Source: Diadema setosum
Taxonomy: Eukaryota; Echinodermata; Echinoidea; Diadematoida; Diadematidae
Assembly (NCBI RefSeq): GCF_964275005.1
Contig: NC_092705.1
Span: 22,515,980 to 22,579,979 of the forward strand
Reading direction: 5' to 3'
DNA length: 64,000 nt
This document shows, piece after piece, positions 46,065 through 55,100 of the stretch. Position 1 is the stretch's first letter. Every line of letters begins with the position of its first letter. The position numbers and the translations under genes were made by a program. The notes beneath the pieces were generated by a model that was not told the DNA's origin, made no database searches, and saw nothing but the letters and a program-made list of their open reading frames with translations.

Positions 46065-49000
46065 TTTTTTTTTCCGTTAAAGAGACTCACCTGTAGCCGT
46101 GCCGTGGTAAGTCGAGCAGTTCATCTCGTCGGCCATCCCGGGGCAGTCCCGCCGTCCGTTACACCGGGCGTAGAAGATCGATTTGCACGACCCATCGTCA
46201 CAAGTTAGCTCAGTGTTCAGATTGCATGACTTACCTGCGTCAAGAAAAGTTTGAAACTACATGAATATTGTGAGGGTATGATATCATCAATTCGCTCGTC
46301 TGAATATTCCTCAGGAATATAGTCAAGAGATGTTTTCCGAAAAATGTGGAATTTCAAGATGCCATAATCATTCTTATTTCTTATCCGAGTTTTGTCATTT
46401 TATGGATCATTTCCTTAGGGAATATTGTTCTCTTTCTTTTGATTTTTTTTTTTTTTTGGGGGGGGGGGGGGAGTGGATTTCTTCATTCAGAGATATCCAG
46501 ATAATATATAGATTAGTGCACTCACCACATTGTTCTGGGGATTCATCAGAACCGTCATAGCAATCAGACACGTGATCGCAGACTCTACCACGGTGAAGAC
46601 ATGAGCCATGGTCGCATGAAAAGTGCGTGGATGGACACGAGTCTGGTGGATACGCAGTGAGAACATCAAGAATAAGATACAATAAATACTGAGTATTACC
46701 ATTCAGATTGTTCTTTGTTATCATCGTCATCTCCTTCATGACGATTTTGTTGTCCGATTGAAATTATCATTGCCATTATTTCATGCATTCCTTTTTCTTC
46801 ATCATTTCCGAAAAAAAAATAGGGATATCATTGCAGATGTCAAATTGATGACAGTCCGGTATTTCATGGAATTTATAGAAACGCATCTTGCTTCATCAAA
46901 GACTGTCCGAAATGATTTTTTTTTTTTTTTTTTGGGGGGGGGGGGTTTGCTAAACAAGGCAAGTGCAAGATTGTGTCTCGCCCATTCGCGTACAAGGAAT
47001 TAATATTTTTTTATAACTCCCAGAAGTTAATTGACCTGCTTATGACCTTTGACCTTGTGGTGACCTTCAACACCCCAAGGGACATTTACCATCCAAATTT
47101 GGTCACAAACGGACAAAGGGATCAAAAGTAATGAGCCATAATCGAAACGTGCCATAAAAAACATAACATTGGGCCCTAAAAATTTGTTGACCCCTTTCTG
47201 TGACCTTTGACCTTGTGATGACCTTTAACTCCCCAAGGGACATCTACCATCCAAGTTTGGTCACAAACGGACATACGGATCAAAAGTTATGAGCCACAAT
47301 CAAAACGCACCCTAAAAACTTAACATTGGGCCCTAAAAGTTCGCTGACCCGTCTGTGACCTTTGACCTTGTGGTTACCTTCAACTTCCTAAGAGACATCT
47401 ACCATCACCCAAGTTTGACTGCCATTGTAGCAACATGTGCTGAGTTACGTGTGATAAGAGAGTCTTGCAAGTAAACTTTAACGTATGACCTCAAATGACC
47501 TTTGACCTTATCATGTGACCTCTTACGGCACCATAACATGAAGGTACCCCCAGTGCATCCATCACCCAAGTTTGATTGCCATTGTAGCAACATGTGTCGA
47601 GTTACGTGTGACTGAAGAGAGTCTTGCAGGTAAACTTTAACGTATGACCTCAAATGACCTTTGACCTTATCCTGTGACCTCCAACGGCACCATAACATGA
47701 AGGTACCCCCAGTGCATCTATGACCCAAGTTAGGTTGTGATCCAAGCAACTTATGTGAAGTTATTTGTCAAAAGAGAGTCTTGCAGGTAAACTTTACATA
47801 GAAAAGAGAGTCTTGCACATACTCTTTAATATATGACCTCAAATGACCTTTGACATCATCACATGACCTCCGACAACACTATAACATGAAGATACCCCTA
47901 GTGCTTCTATCCAGTGGCGTATCTAGGGGGGGGGGGGGGGCAAGGGGGGCACGTGCCCCGGGCGCCACTTCTTGGGGGCGCAAAAAAAAACGAAGAAGAA
48001 GAAGGAAAAAAAAAGGAAAAACGAAGAAGAAGAAGAAAAAAAGAAAAGAAGAAGAAAAAGAAGAAGAAGAAGAAGAAAACAAAAAAAAACTCGCCCGGAA
48101 GGGGGATGGAGAATGGTGGGGGGGGGGGCAGAAAACCAAATCAAACAAGATAAAAACAAAACATGATGATGACGCGGACAAAATGACAATGTTTATTGTG
48201 TTTACACAAAAATTCCATGTTCTGTGAGCTGAAATACAAAAATTTTCGGCTCGCTCGCTGCGCTCGCTCGCCAAAATTTATATAAAAAAGAAGGTAAGAA
48301 CAAAACGTGATGGTGACAAAATGACAGTCTCTATTGTGTTCACACGTGTCATTTTATATTTAGCAGGCAAAATGTTTCACGGAGCAGCGGCTGCAATTTC
48401 ATTCGTTCTGAAGCGATCGCCAATTGGATCAAAAGAGGACGTCAACGGTTTCGAACATAGGGGGGGGGGGGCACAAAAAAAAAACAACAAATCAAACAAG
48501 ATAAGAACAAAACGTAACTAGAAATGTCGCTACAGCGACTGGTTATACCCCCGCCAAACAACATTTCATAAGCTTTGGTCAAAACAACATTTCATAAGCT
48601 TTGGTCAAAAAACTGAGGAAGTAGTTAAATCCGCAAGATCTTTCCTTGATCTTCTGCCATTAATATGCCGTTACCATGGCAGCGTACTTTCGGGTACTGT
48701 CGAAAAATGCGTCTTGCACATCTACAACCAAAGGCACACATCTGTACCAAGTTTCACGGAAATTGGGCAAAAACTGAGGAAGTAGTTTGCAACACAAAAT
48801 TTTCCATCATTTTGGCTCATAATATGTGAGCTGTTACCATGGCAACATACTTTTTGTCACTGTCAAGAAATGTGTCATGCTGACCTACATCCTAAGACAA
48901 ACATTCAATATGTATTCCATGAGAATTGGAAGAACACTGATGAAGCAGTTTTGCCATGAAGCATTTTGCCCTATATTTTACCAATAACATGCCGTTACCA

Positions 49001-51287
49001 TGGCAACGCACTTTTTGCCACTGCGGAAATATGTGTCTTGCACATTAACATATTCAGATGAACATCTGTACCTAATTTCATAAAAATTGATCAAAAACTG
49101 TGGGAGGAGTTCGCGACGCAAGATTTGTACCCATTTTTGCCCATAATATGCCGTTACCATGGCAACGTACTTTTGGGTACTGTCAAAAAATACGTCTTGC
49201 ACATCTACAACCCAAGGCACACATCTGTGCCAAGTTTTATGGGAATCGGTTGAAAACTGAGGAAGTAGTTCGCGACGCAAGATTTGCAACGGACCGACCG
49301 CCCGACCGCCCGACCGCCCGACCGACCGCCCGCCCGACCGCCCGACCGTCCGCTGATTCCTATATACCCCCTTCAAACTTCGTTTGGCGGGGGTATAATG
49401 ATGACGCGGAAATATACAAATTTCGGCTCACTCGCTCGTACTAATTTAGAGTATTTTTTCAAGTCCTCAGTTTGTTGGTATAAATCGTTATCTATAAGGT
49501 CGTCACTATAATTGTGAGATTCAATGAGCAAAAAAAATGACAAGAATTCCATGTTTTGTAAGCTGAAATACAAAAATTTTCGGCTCGCTCGCTGCGCTCG
49601 CTCGCCAAAATTTATATAAAAAAAAGATAAGAACAATTCGTGATGATGACGAGGACACAAATTTCAGCTCACTCGCGCGCACTAATTTAGAGTATTTTTT
49701 AAAGTCCTCAGTTTTTTTGGTATAATTCGATATCTATAAGGCTGTCACTATATCTTGATTAGAATTGTAAGATTTGGTAAGCAAAAAATGACAAGAATTC
49801 CATGTTTTGTAAGCTGAAATACAAAAATGTTCGGCTCGCTCGCTGCGCTCGCTCGCCAAAATCTATCAAAATTCATTACATTTAAATCACCCTCAAAAGA
49901 TCCCTTTTAAGTGCTTGAAAAAGCATCATGTGGACTTTGTTTAAAGTCCCCACCGGGATGGGGTTGGGGTTGAACACTTTTTCAGAAATTAGGGGCGCAA
50001 TTTTCGTGCTTGCCCCGGGCGCCGTTTTCCCTAGATACGCCACTGCTTCTATCACCCAAGTTTGGCTGCCATTGCTGTAACAGTTGCCAAGTTATACATC
50101 ATAAGAGAGTCTTGCAGGTAAACTTTAACATTTGTGACGGACGACGGACGGACGACGGACGGACGACATTTGGATCCCTTAGTCTCGCCTTCACCTCCGG
50201 TGGGCGAGACAAAAAAGCGAACTTCTATGGTGCAGTTGCTTCTTTGGAATCTAGCCCCAGTAAGTATGCCCATGATTCATTTTCTTTAAAGCAACTCTAC
50301 TCCTAAAATGCGAAACAGTTGTGTTTAATTACGTAGATGGTGGGCAATTTGTCAATAAGTTGAAAAAACAAACACACAAACAACAACAATTACTTGACGC
50401 AAGAAATCATTAATTTGAACCAAGATGCATGGAAAGCTATAGGGATGAAAACCAGCACTAGTCTGGATGTCACACAGAAGTTCTTTGGTCCAGTGGATAT
50501 ACGACCCACGTCCGATTATGACAGCCCCCGCAATTGTTGGTAAGATTTACAAAACCGAAACGCCTATCATCGTATGGAGGAAAATGGTGACATGCTCACC
50601 TGTGAATCAATGGGGACATAGCGCTTCATCCTCGCCTCCAACACACTGCTCTATGTAATCACACACCATGTACATCGGGATACACTTCCCGTCTCCACAG
50701 AGGAAGTGACCATGTCCACAAGCGTCTGGGGAAAGATGAAAACAGACAGTACGTTTCCAAAAGTGGGATGATAGGCGTGGGATGATTGGCGTAATTCATC
50801 AACACTACTATTTACAGGTTTTTCTCTAACACTGTACCTATATGCTCTTTGAAGTTTTTCCAGTATCTGCAGCATATGGCCTTAAAATTGTGGTTTTAAG
50901 TTCAATCGAATAAGAATTTACGAATCAGGACTATGAAAAATACTTACATTTCATGACCTTATAATGACCAAACGACTTAAACTCTAGCGACACACCAATG
51001 GATGTATAACATTGAGGTCCTCGTGGAAAGTACAGTTCACAGATGGCCCGTTCTTGAAGAGTTAATCACATGTTCTAGGTCGCCTGTTACAGGAAGTCTA
51101 CCTATGAACAGGTATTCAGAACGAATTTTTCCCCTCAACCACAACTTTCCCTGCTGCAAAGTGGCAAAGAAAAGACTTTATTTCTTTATCTCTTTCTTTT
51201 AATTCTCTATTCCATTTTTTTTTCTATCGGCAGACTGATTCTAGTGATCATGTTGCAGCAAACACAGTTACGCCAACAAAAATCCAC

Positions 51288-51325
<38 letters not shown>

Positions 51326-52140
51326 ACACGGAACCCCAAACAATCAAACAGACAGACAAACAAACAAACAAACAAAAACTACTGTAGGTAAGTCCCCCCC
51401 CCCCCTCCCACTCCATCCTGCCCGGTGAGGCTCAAGACCCAGACAGAACAGATGGACGTGTCCCCAACTCTCCAACCCCACCCCCTTCCACTGGTGTCAG
51501 TCTGGAAATTAACGTCAAAAAATAGAGAACCCCCCAAAAAACACACACACACAAAACAAACAAACAGGGGAAATCAAAATACAACACTGAGTAGAGAACA
51601 TAGAAAATTAATGAGAGGGTCAATTTAAGCCCATTATTTGAGGACTTGACTTTAAAATACCAACCACATGCTTCTTCGTCCTCCCCGTACAATGGACAAT
51701 CCGTTGCGTTGTCGCATCTCTGGTCCAATGGGATGCACGTGATTCCATCAAGACACGCCCACTCGGTGACGGAATTGCAACTCACGGCTGGAAGAGCTGA
51801 GCAACAACCAAGGGTCAAAGTTCAGAGACACTGAACACAGAAGTTATCAAGGGATAATAACACTTTATCTGTTATCAAGGGATAATATCATAACACTTTA
51901 TCTTTGAATTAAATTGAAGCTGCACATAACCGACAGCCGAATAGTGAACACACTTCTTTCCGTCAACATTGTTATCCGAGTTTCCAATTCTTCAGTTATA
52001 CATAATGTATATGGGAGGAGAAAGTCACAGCCGGAACTTTTAAAAATTGGTTTGTGAAAAAAAAAAACCTGTTATATTTCAATGTGAATTACAGTGTGAT
52101 CCCATTATAACGAACATGGTTATTTAACAAAATTCTCGTT

Positions 52141-52192
<52 letters not shown>

Positions 52193-55100
52193 AATCAGGT
52201 TCCAAAATAATTATCTATAAATATGTTTGTATTTTGCTTTCCGGCTATAACGGAATTTCGATGTAACGAAAGGAGACCATGACCCCCAAGGACTTGGTTA
52301 CAAGGGAGAGTGCACTGTATTAGAGTTGCCAATGTACTACCAAAGAGAGACAGGGATAAACAGACGGATGGATAGATGTATAGATTAATAGATAGATCCT
52401 CGTGATTCAAGGAATCCATGCAAGCAGAACGACGCGAACGCAGTCCAGGCTCATAAGTATAACATGCGCCTTACAACGTGCGTTGTGTCGTTCGATCTAC
52501 CGGGCATGGATTCCTTGAATCGCATGTATATCTCGGGCACACGACAAGACGACTGGACAGACAGGTAGAGAGAGAGGAATAAATCTTTGTGACAAAGATA
52601 CGATAACAAGATCTCTGAGTGCCTAGCCAGACTGTTGTGACACGAACCTCCTTTGCGAGTGACATATATCTTGGCCGAAATTTCCACTCCGTCATCTTGA
52701 CTTGAGCGAGAGAAGGTGAGCGCCACTTTGTTCGACGTCGAATACAATGTGGTCGGCCGATCACCTGATCAAAAGGCTGCAAGGGACGACGTCGCGTTCC
52801 TCGTCGGGTCAATGTCGTCAATGAGGAGCGAGGACAGTCCATCCATGTGGAGGAGGGTGAATTCAAAACGGATGACGTAGTTGGTCAACTGTGTCTCGAA
52901 GACGGTCGAATGCGTAGTCTCCTCTCCAGGCACCGGCCTGGGATAGTCATTGGACGACATGTAGTCAACGGCTCCTAGTTCCAATTCGACATAATCTGTG
53001 AAAGGCGGATATGAAGATTCATGAATTTTTTGAAGTCATCGAATCTAAAGGATCTTAAATGATATTGAAAATAAGGTCTGAAATGAATTGATCTGAAATG
53101 AAACAATAATCTTCTTCATCAATAAGAAGTATCAGATGGCTATTGTCAAGAATTCAAACGCAATATGTTATTAATCAAATCATGACAATCGTACATAAAC
53201 ACAAAATAATGAGGAAGGAGTGATATATAGGAGATGTGACATAACAGGCTGAAAGCTAGCAGTCAGCTGGCAAGGCTCAGAGCTAGAGCACGTTCCCCAT
53301 TTTTGTGGTCCGTCAAAAAAAGACAACCCATAACTCTATGGAAATTGCATTTTTTTTTATTGACATTTCGAATTGTGATGTCACTTAAAGCTTCTAGATC
53401 GTTGCATAATAATGTACCGTGAGATATTGAAGAGTGATAAAATATATTGCCATATGATTACACACTACCAATGATCAGTATACGAACTGTCACTCAATAC
53501 TGAGGGAACACCCTAAATATAAAGCAATGGTTCAAACAGTCATTGATGATTAAAATCTAACAGAAAAAGGTTGAGGAATGTAACATTACCTTTTCTCTTG
53601 TATGTTCACAAATTATTATTGATTTTGCATACACCAAAAACTGGACCATAAAGTAACCTACTATACATTATCTGACTTTAAAGTATCCACAAAAATAATA
53701 ATAATAAAACAAAATACAAACAAAGAAAGGAACGAATTGACTGTTTTATGGTGTGTTTCTGAAACGCAATTGCTTTACAGGCGACCAACCGTCACGCGTG
53801 ACACTATATTACAGACACAAAGAAATGCAATTCTTCATTCACACCTGTCCAGGTAAAAGCAGAAACCTATACAAACATTTGACAGATACATGAACGTAGA
53901 AATTGTATATAAGATCGCTTCACACTATTCAAATCTTCCATAAACATGTTTCATACCTCTCGGAGTGATACTGGACTCCTTCTTTTGCCCTGAGAAAACA
54001 TAGAAAATGAATAAAAATTATGAGACTGACCTCCCATCAACTTGTCACAAAACAAACATCATAAGCAGTATATAGCTACAAGATCATTCTTTAGTCATCG
54101 CACGAGACCGACACCCACGAGTCAAAGTGCCCTGTTTGCCTAGTGTCGAGCTATTGGACTGTATGACTCGTGGGCTGTATGACTCGTAGGCTCTATGACT
54201 CGTGGGATGGCGGCGATCTAGGTTTACAACAAACACATACGGCAACTCGCTGAAAAGGTTCATCTGATTGGAAATTCAACTGGATGAGCGTTCGTTTTAT
54301 CACAATCAATTAAAATTACCTTTACTTGATAAGACTTTCGCCTGCTGGCTCTGCAGGCTTCTTCAGATCGAGCGTTGTGAGAAGGACTTCCCACGAGCCG
54401 ACGTAGATGGCGCACGCCGATCTGAGAGAATGGGAATGAGAATGCTCACAAGCTCACAACAAGATCACTTCCAAACAGTACGACTACCTCTATCCAACGG
54501 CCGAGAATGTACCACGTCTGTATTGTACCCCTAAGACTCACAAAGAAGGCTTTCCCCTCCGACCCATAGTGGATTACATTGGATCCATCGGTTACAATAC
54601 CTCAAGGTCATTAGCAGACATATTGTCACCGGTGGTAGGGAAGACAGATCATCATGTACTCAACTCCAAGGACTTGGCAGAAGAGTTTAAGGACATCACA
54701 CTCGAAGAACATGAAGTTCTGGTCTCGTTCGACGTCGTGAGCCTTTTCACCAACACCCCAATCAACCAATCCATTCAGATCGTAAGGGACAGACTCCAGA
54801 AAGACTCCGAACTACACAAGAGGACCAATCTCACAGTGGACGACATCATAAAGCTTCTTGAATTTATCTTGTCGACCACCTACTTCAGCTTTGACGGCAA
54901 GATATACCGCCAAAAATATGGAACAGCTATGGGCAGCCCAGTGTCACCCGTTGTCGCAAACATCTTCATGGAATACTTGGAAGAAGAAGCCATTGCCACC
55001 GCTCATGATGACATCAAACCCAGAGTTTGGAAGCGTTATGTAGATGACATCCTTGCCATCGTAAAGGCAGACACAGTCGACAGACTCAAGGCACACCTAG

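Larger units (their letters stand above)
46975..50210 (+). mobile_element. Tandem-core (Helentron/HINE-like) element, family 4, split by hAT copy 2
   Basis: It opens with GTCTCGCCCA (46975) and closes with TGGGCGAGAC (50201-50210), an exact inverted pair, after an ACGGACGACGG tract (50140-50170). Core units of about 170 bp hold TGACCTTTGACCTT and, later, AAGAGAGTCTTGCAGGTAAA. The hAT element 47912-50045 sits inside with an 8-bp duplication, and the core resumes after it. Its own length without the insert is about 1.1 kb. Confidence 0.65.

Noticed and set aside
41657-48166. Lys/Glu- or Phe/Ser-rich proteins near 41.6-41.9 and 47.9-48.2 kb
   Set aside because: They are translations of the GAA/CTT tract inside the two hAT elements and appear in several frames at once.
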